DNA of 64,000 nt from Candidatus Roseilinea sp. (GTDB lineage: Bacteria; Chloroflexota; Anaerolineae; J036; Brachytrichaceae): assembly GCA_025998955.1 (NCBI GenBank), contig AP024676.1, positions 1,922,001 through 1,986,000 on the forward strand. Direction: 5' to 3'. Under the pieces are notes generated by a model. The model saw nothing but the letters and a program-made list of their open reading frames with translations. It was not told where the DNA came from and did no database searches. Made by a program: the position numbers and the translations under genes. Of the stretch, positions 26,503-36,217 are shown one piece after another (within the stretch, counting starts at the first letter, position 1; each line of letters opens with the position of its first letter).

Positions 26503-27666
26503 ATGGTTGGTTCGGTCATTCGACATCTCATCGCTTATGCAGCAGCGGCAGCGTTGCTGGCGGGCTGCGCAGCGCCGCCGCGCGTAGTCGTCGTCACAGC
26601 CACGCCCCTGCCACCGTCGCCTACGGCGACGCCGGCGCCTCTTGCGCCGCTCGGCGAGCCGGGGCAAATCGAGCGGCTGGTCGAGGGCCTGTTCGTCGAA
26701 CTCTACGAGCGCGCCAGCCCATCGGTTGTGCACATCACCACCCGCACGCAAGTGTTCGACTTCTTCCGCGGCGTCGTGCCGAACGAAGGCACCGGCTCTG
26801 GTTTCTTCTTCGACGATCAGGGTCACATCGTCACGAATTATCACGTGGTGGAAGGCGCGGACGAGATCGAGATCGTCCTGGCCGACGGCACGCGCACCGG
26901 CGCCCGCGTGATCGGCGCCGACGCCTACTCTGACCTAGCCGTGCTGCGTGCCGATAACCTCTCACCCGAACAGATCAAACCGCTGCCGATGGGCACAACG
27001 AAGAACCTGAAGGTCGGCATGCGCGTACTGGCCATCGGCAACCCATTCGGGTTGGATCGCACGTTGACGACCGGCGTGATCAGCGCGTTGGGCCGCACCA
27101 TCGAGCGCGAGGATCAGGCCGTGCTGGGCGAAGTGATCCAGACCGATGCCGCGATCAACCCCGGCAATTCCGGCGGGCCGCTGCTCAACCTACGCGGCGA
27201 GGTGATCGGCGTGAACACCAGCATCCGCAGCCCCATCGGCGCTTCGGTAGGCATCGGCTTTGCCGTCCCCGCCGACACCGTCGTGCGCATCGTCCCGGAG
27301 CTCATCGCCAGAGGACGCTACGATCACCCCTGGCTGGGGATCGTCGCGTATGAGATCACCCCAGACCTGGCGCGCATTCTGGAGTTGCCGGTGGACCGCG
27401 GGCTGCTGATTGCCCAGGTGCAGCCCGGCGCCGCTGCCGACCGCGCCGGTGTGCGCGGGGCGACGCAACAACTGCGCCTGCGCGGTGGCTATCTGCTCAT
27501 CGGCGGCGACATCCTCACCGCCGTAGACGGCCGCCCAATTGCCACCCGTGACCAACTTACCATCTACCTGGAGAACAACAAGCGCGTGGGCGAGGCGGTG
27601 ACGCTCTCGCTCATCCGCGACGGTCAGCCGATCACACTCACGGCGACGCTAACCGCTCGGCCGTAA
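26503..27666 (+). CDS. HtrA/DegP-like serine protease, lipoprotein
   Basis: 387 residues. Lipoprotein signal with lipobox LLAGC, a proline/threonine-rich linker, a trypsin-like domain with His114 (NYHVV), Asp144 (SDLAVL) and Ser223 (GNSGGPL), and a C-terminal PDZ domain (about 285-385). Acts outside the membrane in protein quality control. It stands alone with a GGTTGAGGTGACAC leader; no two-component genes are nearby. Confident as to family, not as to Deg subtype. Confidence 0.9.
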   Translation: MVGSVIRHLIAYAAAAALLAGCAAPPRVVVVTATPLPPSPTATPAPLAPLGEPGQIERLVEGLFVELYERASPSVVHITTRTQVFDFFRGVVPNEGTGSGFFFDDQGHIVTNYHVVEGADEIEIVLADGTRTGARVIGADAYSDLAVLRADNLSPEQIKPLPMGTTKNLKVGMRVLAIGNPFGLDRTLTTGVISALGRTIEREDQAVLGEVIQTDAAINPGNSGGPLLNLRGEVIGVNTSIRSPIGASVGIGFAVPADTVVRIVPELIARGRYDHPWLGIVAYEITPDLARILELPVDRGLLIAQVQPGAAADRAGVRGATQQLRLRGGYLLIGGDILTAVDGRPIATRDQLTIYLENNKRVGEAVTLSLIRDGQPITLTATLTARP

Positions 27667-27716
27667 GCCATTCAGCGCGGCGGTATGAAGCGTAAAACGG
27701 AGGGCACACGGGCGCA

Positions 27717-28229
27717 CTACTTGATCGGATTACTCTCGAGCGAGACCTTTGGCAATTCAAAAGCCGCCCAAATCAGGAGCAGCAAGCTCACGTAATTGAT
27801 CGGCGTACGAATGGCGTTGAGGTTGTTCCAGGTGCTCCGGGCCGTCTCCCAGTCTGCCGGCGGCGCGGTTGGATCCCAGGCCAGGACCGCATTGTTGATG
27901 GGCACATTCAGAACGATGGTGAACACGCCAACGCCAAAGAAGAAGAGCAACCAGCCTACCGCCGTCAATCGCCAGTAAGCAGTATCGCGCCTCTTCCAGA
28001 GACGAATCAAAGGATACAACGGCAGCAACATCGCCAGATTAGCGACGACGATCACGCCGGTGGGAAAGGCGTCCAGGTTACGAATCAAGCCCTGTTCCAC
28101 CTTCGCGTATTCAACGGCGTTCAACGTATTCAGCGTTGGAATGACTCCTTGTTGAAAGGCGTAGAGCAGGCCGGCAAACAAAGCAACACAAAACGTAACC
28201 AGGACATGGATGATACGGACGCTGCGCAT
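27717..28229 (-). CDS. DUF1772-type integral membrane protein
   Basis: 170 residues from the ATG at 28229, which has an AAGGAG ribosome site 7 bases upstream; the frame extends further but that part is antisense to the next gene. Four predicted membrane segments, with the NVPINNAVLAWDP motif typical of DUF1772 (related to anthrone oxygenase-type membrane proteins). It follows the DUF2269-like gene by 62 bases, and the pair is divergent from an AraC regulator. The biochemical role is unknown. Confidence 0.75.
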   Translation of the reverse strand: MRSVRIIHVLVTFCVALFAGLLYAFQQGVIPTLNTLNAVEYAKVEQGLIRNLDAFPTGVIVVANLAMLLPLYPLIRLWKRRDTAYWRLTAVGWLLFFFGVGVFTIVLNVPINNAVLAWDPTAPPADWETARSTWNNLNAIRTPINYVSLLLLIWAAFELPKVSLESNPIK

Positions 28230-28291
28230 GATAGACTCCTTGAGCGCTGGAACGCAACCAAAAGAACGAAACTGACGCAGATGACGATGAA

Positions 28292-28771
28292 TCACCACAG
28301 CGGTGGTTCGAAAATCTTCAGCGCGACGATGATCACGACCAGGATGCCCATCGCCGCGCCGACCTGATTCGAGCGGCGGGCAAGCATCCGATATTCGGGA
28401 TGGTCTGGGCCAAGAGCATCGAGCGTCTTGATCTGCCGGCTGAGCAGAGGCGTATAGACGCCGTATGCGATCGCCATTGCCAGCACATACAACCCGATCG
28501 CCACCCACAGATACGAAGCAACCGCTTTACCCATCAGGATCATCAACACGCCTGTTAAGCCGCCTACCAGGTAACAGGGGTTGGCCAGGTAATCATCAAT
28601 GAATTTGACGCCGCGCAGAGCAAAGAGCAGACTCGCTGGGTTCTTTGTGCCACGCATGATCCAGATGACGTAACTGGCGTTCAGGCCGGCCGCGACCATG
28701 GTGGTAAAGATGTGAACGAACACGAGCAAGACATACAAGGCAGGGCTAGCGCCTGGTGGAGCTGGATGCAT
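28292..28771 (-). CDS. DUF2269-like integral membrane protein
   Basis: 159 residues, four predicted membrane helices (first at about 10-32, with HIFTTMVAAGLNASYVIW). The pattern resembles DUF2269 membrane proteins. It is the first gene of a two-gene unit with the DUF1772 protein and shares a 99-base intergenic region with the divergent AraC-family regulator, which probably controls it. Function unknown. Confidence 0.65.
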   Translation of the reverse strand: MHPAPPGASPALYVLLVFVHIFTTMVAAGLNASYVIWIMRGTKNPASLLFALRGVKFIDDYLANPCYLVGGLTGVLMILMGKAVASYLWVAIGLYVLAMAIAYGVYTPLLSRQIKTLDALGPDHPEYRMLARRSNQVGAAMGILVVIIVALKIFEPPLW

Positions 28772-28870
28772 TTGTTGGGCTCTCTAAAATCGGAATGCAG
28801 CCACTATAATCACCTAACGTCGGACAATCTATAGCCATTCGTCCACTTTTCTTTGCCAATCGTCCAGAGT

Positions 28871-29830
28871 ATGGATCCCCTGACCCAAGTGCTCAACATG
28901 ATGCGCCTGAAGAGCAGCGTGTATTGCCGTTCTGAATTGGGGTCGCCGTGGGGATTGCATTTTGCGCCGCGCGCGTGCGCGGTGTTCCACGTGCTGTATC
29001 GTGGCGATGGATATTTGCAGTTGGCCGGCGAGAAGGCGGTTTTGGCGCTGAAACAGGGAGATGTTGTGCTTCTGCCGAATGGAGACGAGCACCTTTTGCT
29101 CGAAGCACAAGACGCGCCGGTGTTCCGCAATCTGCAACTCGACCAGTGGGGCGAATGCGCCATCATGCGCTGGAGTGAACAACCAGCGGCCGTGGTGTTG
29201 TGCGGCACATTCGACTTTGAGCATGTTGAGACGTTCTCTTTGTTCAAACACCTGCCACGCGTCGTGCACATCCAGCACAACGTGGGCAGTGGGCTGAACA
29301 GTGTGCTGGCGCTGATGGCAGCAGAGGCAGAAGCTGAACGCCCGGCAAAAGAAGTCGTGCTACGCCGGCTGGCCGACATTTTGTTCATTCAGATCATTCA
29401 ACACTGGGTTGAAACGCGCGGCGTAGAACACGCCGGCTGGCTGGGCGCACTGCAAGACCGCGCCATTGGCGAGTCTCTGGCCCTGATGCATAGTCAGCCC
29501 GATCGGCCCTGGACGGTTGCCGAACTGGCAGACGCGGTGAAATATTCGCGCTCCTCCTTTGCCGCGCGCTTCACTGCGTTGGTTGGCGAGCCACCGATGG
29601 AATATCTGACCCGCTGGCGTTTGCAATTGGCCATTCGTCTGCTCAAGGAACAGCCTGCTTTGCCAATTAGCGCCGTCGCCAGCTCGGTGGGTTACTCGTC
29701 GGAGGCGGCCTTCAGCCGAGCGTTCAAACGAAAGCTCGGTGTTGCGCCGAGCAGCTATCGCCGGCAGACGACGCAGCGCCGACTCACCCACACAACCGTC
29801 AGCCGGACTGCGTCACTTACGACAGGTTGA
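28871..29830 (+). CDS. AraC-family transcriptional regulator
   Basis: 319 residues from the ATG at 28871 (MDPLTQVLNMMRLKSSVYCR). N-terminal cupin sensing domain (GDVVLLPNGDEHLL) and a C-terminal pair of AraC helix-turn-helices (WTVAELADAVKYSRSSFAAR and ISAVASSVGYSSEAAFSRAF). This combination is typical of regulators of small-molecule oxidation or detoxification. Its position, divergent from the DUF2269/DUF1772 membrane gene pair, suggests that they are its targets. Confidence 0.88.
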   Translation: MDPLTQVLNMMRLKSSVYCRSELGSPWGLHFAPRACAVFHVLYRGDGYLQLAGEKAVLALKQGDVVLLPNGDEHLLLEAQDAPVFRNLQLDQWGECAIMRWSEQPAAVVLCGTFDFEHVETFSLFKHLPRVVHIQHNVGSGLNSVLALMAAEAEAERPAKEVVLRRLADILFIQIIQHWVETRGVEHAGWLGALQDRAIGESLALMHSQPDRPWTVAELADAVKYSRSSFAARFTALVGEPPMEYLTRWRLQLAIRLLKEQPALPISAVASSVGYSSEAAFSRAFKRKLGVAPSSYRRQTTQRRLTHTTVSRTASLTTG

Positions 29831-30064
29831 CATCCGGTGGCGAAGGTTGGCAAGACATATTGACGCCCACGCCACACACCTTGTGGGTCTGATGGCTGCC
29901 GGATCGAAAGCCAAGCCACGCCGGCAACCGGTGAACACGTATGCGGCCCGGCCTGGCTTCCATGCCGTCCACTTTGCCGCCCCGCGCAAAAGTCACCCAC
30001 AAATCTGCGCTACACCCTCGTTGATAACGATTGACATTTGCCGCCCGCACTCCTACAATTCAAT

Positions 30065-30087
30065 TAATTTCTCAAGTTGAGAAATTA
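30065..30087 (+). promoter_or_regulatory. Palindromic operator before the ROK regulator
   Basis: Perfect 11-bp arms (left arm taatttctcaa) around one central base, ending 13 bases before the ATG of the ROK-family gene. AT-rich in a GC-rich genome. This is the form of site bound by dimeric ROK repressors, so it is the likely autoregulatory operator for the downstream carbohydrate locus. Confidence 0.75.
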
Positions 30088-30100
30088 TCGAGGCGCCGCT

Positions 30101-31360
30101 ATGTCCAAGCCGACATTCGCCGGGAGCAACGTCAGCCTGGTACGGGCGCACAACCTGCGCGCCGTGCTCCACCACTTCCTCACCGAGGGCAGCGTCTCGC
30201 GCGCCCAGCTCGCCGAACACACCGCGCTCTCCAACACCACCATCACCCATCTGATCGATGACCTGCTTGCGCAGGGCATCGTCGTCGAAGACGATGCCGA
30301 GACGACTCGCATCCGGACAGCGAGCAACGGCCACCGCCGCGTTGGCCGGCCGCGCACCGGCCTGCGGCTCAACCCTAACGCGCGCTACGCCGCTGGCGTG
30401 CACATCGGCATCGGCATCTTGCGCGTGGCCGTCGTCAACCTGCACGCCGAGATCATCCAGAACACCATCGCCGACTTCGACGCGACCGCGCCGGCGGAGC
30501 GCACCCTGAACCAGATCGCCCGGCTGGTGCAGCGGACGGTCGCCGACAGCCGCATCGAGACCGATCGCCTAATCGGGTTGGGCATCGGCGCCTCGGGGCT
30601 GGTGGACTATGAGACCGGCGTCAATGTGTTCGCGCCCAACTTAGGCTGGCGCGACGTGCCGGTGCGTGACTGGATGCAGCGCCGGCTTGGCCTCCCCACC
30701 GCTGTGGATAACAACGTCCGGGCTATGGCACTGGGCGAGGCGCTGTTCGGCGCCGGGCGTGGCGTAGGCGTGCTGGCCTTCGTCTATGGCCGCGTGGGCG
30801 TGGGCGCAGGTTTCGTGGTCAACGGCCGAGCGTTCCGTGGCAGCGGAGCCGGCGCTGGCGAGATCGGCCATACGGTGATGATCCCCGACGGCGGTAACCG
30901 GTGCGTGTGCGGCCAGTATGGTTGTCTGGAGACGCTGGTGTCCGAGCCGGTGATCGTCCGCGAGGCCGAGCGCCTGGCCCGACGACGCCCACACAGCACG
31001 CTGGCGCGCTGCCTGGCCCAGAACGGCCGGACCAAGCCCATCGAACGCATCTTCGCTGCAGCCCGCGAAGGCGACGCCGCCACGTTGAGATTACTCGAGG
31101 ATCGTGCGCACTACCTGGGCATCGCGCTGGCCAATTTGGTGAACGTGCTCAACCCCGAGTTAATCCTGCTGGGCGGCATGTTTGCCCAGGGCAGCGAGTT
31201 TCTCCTGCCGGTGGCCGAGCGCACTATGCGCGAGCGAGCCTTCGCCAGCCTGGGCGACCGTGTGCGTGTGCAGCCTACGCAGTTCGGTTGGCGCGCCGGC
31301 GTCATCGGCGCGGCCTCGCTGGCACTGAGCACGTTCTTCTACCAACTGGAGGCCGCATGA
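30101..31360 (+). CDS. ROK-family transcriptional repressor
   Basis: 419 residues from the ATG at 30101. N-terminal winged helix (SRAQLAEHTALSNTTITHLI), then the ROK sugar-binding domain with the zinc motif GNRCVCGQYGCLE. ROK regulators of this XylR/NagC type repress sugar catabolic operons and release DNA on binding a sugar. Its stop overlaps the ATG of the FucI-like isomerase (ATGA), so they are translated together, and it probably controls the isomerase and the ABC transporter, transaldolase and dehydrogenase genes that follow. Confidence 0.9.
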   Translation: MSKPTFAGSNVSLVRAHNLRAVLHHFLTEGSVSRAQLAEHTALSNTTITHLIDDLLAQGIVVEDDAETTRIRTASNGHRRVGRPRTGLRLNPNARYAAGVHIGIGILRVAVVNLHAEIIQNTIADFDATAPAERTLNQIARLVQRTVADSRIETDRLIGLGIGASGLVDYETGVNVFAPNLGWRDVPVRDWMQRRLGLPTAVDNNVRAMALGEALFGAGRGVGVLAFVYGRVGVGAGFVVNGRAFRGSGAGAGEIGHTVMIPDGGNRCVCGQYGCLETLVSEPVIVREAERLARRRPHSTLARCLAQNGRTKPIERIFAAAREGDAATLRLLEDRAHYLGIALANLVNVLNPELILLGGMFAQGSEFLLPVAERTMRERAFASLGDRVRVQPTQFGWRAGVIGAASLALSTFFYQLEAA

Positions 31361-32712
31361 CCGAAGCGCTCATCGTGACGGACAAGCTGCGCGCCGGCTT
31401 CGTCGCCCTCGCCCGCACGACGTTCGACATCGCGCTGGCCGAGGAGGTCATGCGCGCCGCACGCACGGCGCTCGAACGCGCTGGGTTCGAGCTGATCGGC
31501 GACGCGCGCCTGGCAACCGACCTGGACGCGTTGGACGCCATGAAGCGCGCGCTTGCCGACAAACCCCTCGACGTGCTGATCGGCTTCCAAGCCACCTTCA
31601 CCGATAGCACACTCGCGGTGCGATTGATCGAGCGCTGCGACGCGCCGCTGCTGATGTGGGCGGTGCCCGAGGCGCGCACCGGCGGGCGACTGCGGTTGAA
31701 CGCGCTGTGCGGCATGAACTTGGCCGGGCATGCGCTCAAGCTGCGCGGGGTGAACTACCACTGGCTCTATGCGTCACCCGACGACGCACAGGCAATCGCG
31801 CAGGTCACGGCCGTTGCCAAAGCCGGCCGCGCGTGGCGATTGCTGCGACAAACCCGACTGGGCGTAATCGGCCAGCATCCGACCGGCTTTGACAGTTGCC
31901 ATCTGGACGCTGAACAGTTACGCCGGCGGCTCGGTGTGGACGTAGTGCGCTTCGACCTGCCCACCGTCTTCGAGCGCGCCCGCGCTGTGAACGGTCAAAT
32001 CGGCGCGCTGCGCGATCGGCTCGGTGCGCACATCGGCAACCTGAACGTGCTCGCGCGCGAACCCGTGAACGGCACGTTGGCGGTCTATGTCGCGCTCAAG
32101 CAACTCGCCGAAGAATGGCGTTGCGATGCGCTGGCCGTGCGCTGCTGGCCGGAATTCTTCACCGATTTGGGCTGCGCTGCATGCGGCGCGATGTCGCTGC
32201 TGAACACCGATGGCCTTCCCTGCGGATGCGAGGCCGACGCCCACGGCGCACTCACCCAGCTCATCCTGCAATGGATCAGCGGCGAGCCGGCTTTCGGAAC
32301 CGACTTGGTCGAGTGCGACGCACAAGAGGACAGCGCCGTCGTCTGGCACTGTGGGCAAGCCCCGTTGACGATGGCCAACCCGCGCGATGGCATACGCGGC
32401 GGCCTGCATTCCAATCGGCGACTGCCGCTGGTCATGGAATTTGCCTTGAAGCCAGGCCGGGTGACGATCGCGCGGCTGAGCCGATCAGGAGGTGATCTGC
32501 GCATGGTCATCGGCAGCGGTGAGATGCTGGACGCGCCGCCCAGCTTCAGCGGCACGTCGGGGGTGCTCCGGTTCGACCGGCCGGTGCGCGACGTCCTCGC
32601 CACGATCATAGAAGAAGGCCTGGAACATCATATTGCGCTTGCCTACGGCGATCACACAGCCGCGCTGCGTGCCTTGGCCAGGATGCTGAACATGCCGGCG
32701 CTGTCGCTGTGA
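31357..32712 (+). CDS. FucI/AraA-superfamily sugar isomerase-like protein
   Basis: 451 residues starting at an ATG that overlaps the ROK stop. The fold and late motifs (ALAVRCWPEF, CGAMSLLNTDGLPCGCEADA, VVWHCGQAPLTM) match the L-fucose/L-arabinose isomerase superfamily; the metal-binding Glu/Asp/His positions appear to be present (CEAD, WHCG). It would convert an aldose to a ketose. The substrate is not evident, but the neighbouring transporter, transaldolase and aldehyde dehydrogenase suggest that the ketose product is split by aldol cleavage. Confidence 0.8.
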   Translation: MTEALIVTDKLRAGFVALARTTFDIALAEEVMRAARTALERAGFELIGDARLATDLDALDAMKRALADKPLDVLIGFQATFTDSTLAVRLIERCDAPLLMWAVPEARTGGRLRLNALCGMNLAGHALKLRGVNYHWLYASPDDAQAIAQVTAVAKAGRAWRLLRQTRLGVIGQHPTGFDSCHLDAEQLRRRLGVDVVRFDLPTVFERARAVNGQIGALRDRLGAHIGNLNVLAREPVNGTLAVYVALKQLAEEWRCDALAVRCWPEFFTDLGCAACGAMSLLNTDGLPCGCEADAHGALTQLILQWISGEPAFGTDLVECDAQEDSAVVWHCGQAPLTMANPRDGIRGGLHSNRRLPLVMEFALKPGRVTIARLSRSGGDLRMVIGSGEMLDAPPSFSGTSGVLRFDRPVRDVLATIIEEGLEHHIALAYGDHTAALRALARMLNMPALSL

Positions 32713-32848
32713 TGACCGAGTTGGAAGAAGATTCCGCTGAGGAGGTGATCATTCGAGAGGAAACCATTCATCCCCAATACCGCGTTCGATCGTGATTGAC
32801 TGAGAGATTCGCTACCGCTCAAGCGATGAATTTCCAGGAGGAAAGGAC

Positions 32849-34273
32849 ATGAACCAGAAGAAGACCACGTCCGTAAGGATTTCGCGCCGGCGCTTCCTCG
32901 TCTTGGGCGCGCAAGGCGCAGGGTTGGCCGCGCTGGCCGCGTGCGCCGCGCCGCCTGCCATGCCGGCCGCACAGCCCCCCGCCCAGGCGCCGTCGCAACC
33001 CGAAGCCGCGCCGACCACGGCGCCAGTCGCAGCGCCTGCAACCGTTGACTTCTTGGCCTGGGGCGACAACGCCGATATCCCGGCCTGGGAAGCGCTGGTG
33101 AAGCGCTACAAGGAGATCGCACCCAACGTGACCGTGAACGTCACGCCGGTCGCCGAACCTAACGCGAACTTCTATCCCAAACTGCAAACCAGCATCGCCG
33201 GCGGCACACCGCCCGGGGTGTCTTCGTTCCAGGGATGGGAGTGGCAGCCCTACGCCGATCAGGACGTGCTGGCGCCGATTGACGAGTTCGTCAACGCCAA
33301 TCCATACTTCAAGGATGTGTATCCCGAAGGTGTGGCGAGCATCGAGGGCACGACGATGCGCAACGGCAAGCGCTATCTCATCCCGCTGCAGCGCGCCGCG
33401 ATGTTGATGTTCTACGCGCGCAAGCCGTTCGAAGAAGCCGGATTGGAGTTCCCCACCGACGACTGGACGTTCGATCAGTTCATGGAGCTGGCGACCAAGC
33501 TGACGAACCCCGAAAAGAAGATGTATGGCTTGCAAGCCAACGGCAACTGGTTCCGCGACATCGGCTGGATCCGGCTGACCGGCAAGCAAGAGTTCGACCA
33601 GCTCTACGATCCGAAGAAGGCGATGTTCAACCAGCCGGAGATCGTGGACATCGTGCAGAAGATGGCATCGGACGTGTACTACAAGCTGAAGATCGCGCCG
33701 ACGCCGGCCGACCTGCAAGGCGGCGCGAACACCATCCAGACCGGCAACGTGGCGATGAAGTACGAGGGCCCGTGGTTCTTCCCCGCGCTCAACAGCCCCC
33801 AACTGCGCGAGGATAAAAAGAACGTGCCTTTCGACATCGTGCTCATGCCGAAGATGGGCGAAGGCAAGCGCCGGCACCGTGGCTGGACCGAAGGCGTGGC
33901 ACTGCTCAAGGGCGACCAATTGCAAGCGTCGTGGGAGTTCGCCTCGTTCATGGCCGGCGAGGAAGGCGACAAGATGTACTCCGAGATCACCGGCCGCATC
34001 CCCAACACCAGTGCGCTGATCGAGAGCTTCTGGTTGCCGGTGGTCACCGAGCGCTTCGAGGTGAAGAACGGCAAGGCGCTGCTGGAGGCCTTCAACCTCT
34101 CGGAGGTGGACGTCGTCGGCGGCATCCCGCGCTCGAAGATGTGGAGCGAGGTGGTCAAGCCGGTCGGATGGGATCCCCTCATCGGCGGGAGCGCCACCGC
34201 CGCAGAAGTGCTGCCCAAGGTGGACGAAGGCCTGCAGGCCATGCTGGACGAGTACTGGAAGTCGAAGCAGTAA
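32849..34273 (+). CDS. Carbohydrate ABC transporter substrate-binding protein
   Basis: 474 residues. Twin-arginine-like signal (SRRRFLVLGAQGAG) with a lipobox ending LAAC, then a proline/alanine linker and an extracellular-solute-binding fold. A CAGGAGG ribosome site precedes the ATG. It delivers a sugar or sugar derivative to the two permeases downstream. A 105-base heptamer array lies between it and the first permease, where a partial terminator would favour higher expression of the binding protein. Confidence 0.9.
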   Translation: MNQKKTTSVRISRRRFLVLGAQGAGLAALAACAAPPAMPAAQPPAQAPSQPEAAPTTAPVAAPATVDFLAWGDNADIPAWEALVKRYKEIAPNVTVNVTPVAEPNANFYPKLQTSIAGGTPPGVSSFQGWEWQPYADQDVLAPIDEFVNANPYFKDVYPEGVASIEGTTMRNGKRYLIPLQRAAMLMFYARKPFEEAGLEFPTDDWTFDQFMELATKLTNPEKKMYGLQANGNWFRDIGWIRLTGKQEFDQLYDPKKAMFNQPEIVDIVQKMASDVYYKLKIAPTPADLQGGANTIQTGNVAMKYEGPWFFPALNSPQLREDKKNVPFDIVLMPKMGEGKRRHRGWTEGVALLKGDQLQASWEFASFMAGEEGDKMYSEITGRIPNTSALIESFWLPVVTERFEVKNGKALLEAFNLSEVDVVGGIPRSKMWSEVVKPVGWDPLIGGSATAAEVLPKVDEGLQAMLDEYWKSKQ

Positions 34274-34282
34274 GGATTCGCG

Positions 34283-34387
34283 TCTACGTATTGCGTATCA
34301 CGTATTGCGTGCTCCCCACGCGATACGTGATGCGCAATACGTGACACTTGACACGTGACACATGACGCTTGACACCCGACATGTGTC
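34283..34387. repeat. Fifteen-unit heptamer array with dyad symmetry
   Basis: Fifteen 7-base units in a row without a gap (attgcgt, atcacgt, attgcgt... then acgcgat, acgtgat, gcgcaat, acgtgac, acttgac...). The first four units are the near reverse complement of units six to nine around a single spacer unit (gctcccc), so the transcript could form a hairpin of about 21 pairs. It lies between the binding-protein gene and the permease gene. Confidence 0.9.
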
Positions 34388-34405
34388 GCACGACCGGAGG
34401 GCGCG

Positions 34406-35329
34406 ATGGCAGCAATCACGCAGGCGCAGACGAATGCACAAGCGCGGCGCATCGGACGCGCGAAGCGGCGCGACTGGATAGAAGGCTACGCATTCACCTC
34501 GCCGTTCATCATCGGATTCCTGGTCTTCACGGCGTTCCCGATGCTATACGCCATCTGGCTGTCGTTCCACAAGTGGAATCTGATCGGCGCGCCGACGTTC
34601 GTCGGCCTGGACAACTACATCAAGGCGCTCACCCACCCGACGGCGCAGCTCAGCCTATACAACAGCGCGTTTTACACGGTCTTCGCCGTGCCGATCCAGC
34701 TCGTCATCTCGTTCACGCTGGCGTTGGCGTTGACGCAGGCAATTCGTTTTCGCGACTTGTATCGCGCTGGCTTCTACTTGCCGATCATCGTGCCGTTGGT
34801 GGCGAGCGCCGTGGTGTGGCAGCGCGTGTTCCATCCCGAATTCGGCATCCTGAACGAGGCGCTAGGCTGGCTCGGCATCCCGCCGGCCAAATGGCTGTTC
34901 GACCCCAACTTGGCCAAGCCCGCCTTCATCATCATGTCGTTCTGGATGATCGGCCGGCAGATGGTGATCTTCATCGCCGGCCTGGGCAACATCCCGCAGT
35001 CGCTGTTGGAGGCGGCGAGCATTGACGGTGCCGGGCCGGTGCGCCGGCTGTTCAGCATCGTCATCCCGCTGATGACGCCGCTGATCTTCTACAACTGCGT
35101 GATCGCCATCATCAACTCGTTCCAGATCTTCGTGCCGGCGCTGATCATGACCGACGGCGGCCCGCAAAACGCGACGCTGTTCGCCGTGCTCAACATCTAC
35201 CGCGAAGGCTTCCAGTTCTTCAACATGGGCTACGCGGCGGCACTCTCGTGGGAGTTGTTCGTCATCGTCATCGGCTTCACCATCGCCCAGTTCGGCATCT
35301 CGCAGCGCTGGGTGTATTACTCGGACTAA
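34406..35329 (+). CDS. Carbohydrate ABC transporter permease (MalF type)
   Basis: 307 residues, six predicted membrane helices and the EAA loop (EAASIDGAGPVRRLFSIVIP) that contacts the ATPase. The gene follows the binding protein and overlaps the next permease by one base (TAATG). No ATPase gene is in this locus; a shared MsmK-like ATPase elsewhere is likely. Confidence 0.9.
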   Translation: MAAITQAQTNAQARRIGRAKRRDWIEGYAFTSPFIIGFLVFTAFPMLYAIWLSFHKWNLIGAPTFVGLDNYIKALTHPTAQLSLYNSAFYTVFAVPIQLVISFTLALALTQAIRFRDLYRAGFYLPIIVPLVASAVVWQRVFHPEFGILNEALGWLGIPPAKWLFDPNLAKPAFIIMSFWMIGRQMVIFIAGLGNIPQSLLEAASIDGAGPVRRLFSIVIPLMTPLIFYNCVIAIINSFQIFVPALIMTDGGPQNATLFAVLNIYREGFQFFNMGYAAALSWELFVIVIGFTIAQFGISQRWVYYSD

Positions 35330-36216
35330 TGGCTACGCAAACCATGACGCCCTCGCTGGCGACCGGGCAGCATAGCAACCGGCGGATCACGCGCATCGCC
35401 GGTCTGGTCATCCTGCAAATCGTGATGACCGTGTGCCTGGTCACCTTCCTCGCGCCGACGTTCTGGATGGTGTCGTCATCGCTCAAAGCCTCGACCGAGG
35501 TCTTCCAGCACCCGATCGTGTGGATTCCAGAGTCGCCGCAGTGGAGCAACTACACCAAGGTGTTCGAGACGCTGCCCTTCGCAAAGTTCGCCTGGAACAC
35601 GTTCATCGTCGTCGCGCTGGCCGTGATCGGCACGGTGATCTCGACGGCGATCGTTGCATATGGGCTGGCGCGCGTGGAGTTTCCCGGCCGGCGGATCGTC
35701 TTCGCGCTGATGGTAGCGACGATCATGTTGCCGGAGATCGTCACGCTCATCCCGCGCTTCATCATGTTCCGCACCTTCCGCTGGATTGACACTTTTGCGC
35801 CGCTCACCGTGCCGTTCTGGTTCGCGCTCACCACGCTCTACGTCTTTCTGATGTATCAGTTCCTGCGTGGCATCCCGAAGGAGCTGGACGAAGCGGCGAC
35901 GATTGACGGCGCGAGCCGTTGGCAGATCCTGTGGCACGTGATCCTGCCGCTGTGCAAGCCGGTGATCGCCACCATCGCCGTGTTCGCGCTCATCCAGCAC
36001 TACAACGAGTTCCTCACCCCGTTGATCTACCTGAATAGGCTGGACAACTGGACGCTGGCGCTCGGCGTGCGCGCGTTGAACGACTCCAACCTGGCCAACT
36101 GGGAATTGGTGTTCGCCGCCAGCACGCTGATGCTGATTCCGGTACTGACCTTGTTTATCATCGCCCAGCGCTACTTCGTGCAAGGCATCGCGCTGACGGG
36201 GTTCGGGGGCAGGTAA
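35329..36216 (+). CDS. Carbohydrate ABC transporter permease (MalG type)
   Basis: 295 residues from the ATG at 35329, overlapping the stop of the preceding permease. Six membrane helices and an EAA loop (DEAATIDGASRWQILWHVIL). Forms the channel with the MalF-type partner. Two bases separate its stop from the transaldolase ATG, so import and catabolism are one operon. Confidence 0.9.
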   Translation: MATQTMTPSLATGQHSNRRITRIAGLVILQIVMTVCLVTFLAPTFWMVSSSLKASTEVFQHPIVWIPESPQWSNYTKVFETLPFAKFAWNTFIVVALAVIGTVISTAIVAYGLARVEFPGRRIVFALMVATIMLPEIVTLIPRFIMFRTFRWIDTFAPLTVPFWFALTTLYVFLMYQFLRGIPKELDEAATIDGASRWQILWHVILPLCKPVIATIAVFALIQHYNEFLTPLIYLNRLDNWTLALGVRALNDSNLANWELVFAASTLMLIPVLTLFIIAQRYFVQGIALTGFGGR

Positions 36217-36217
36217 T

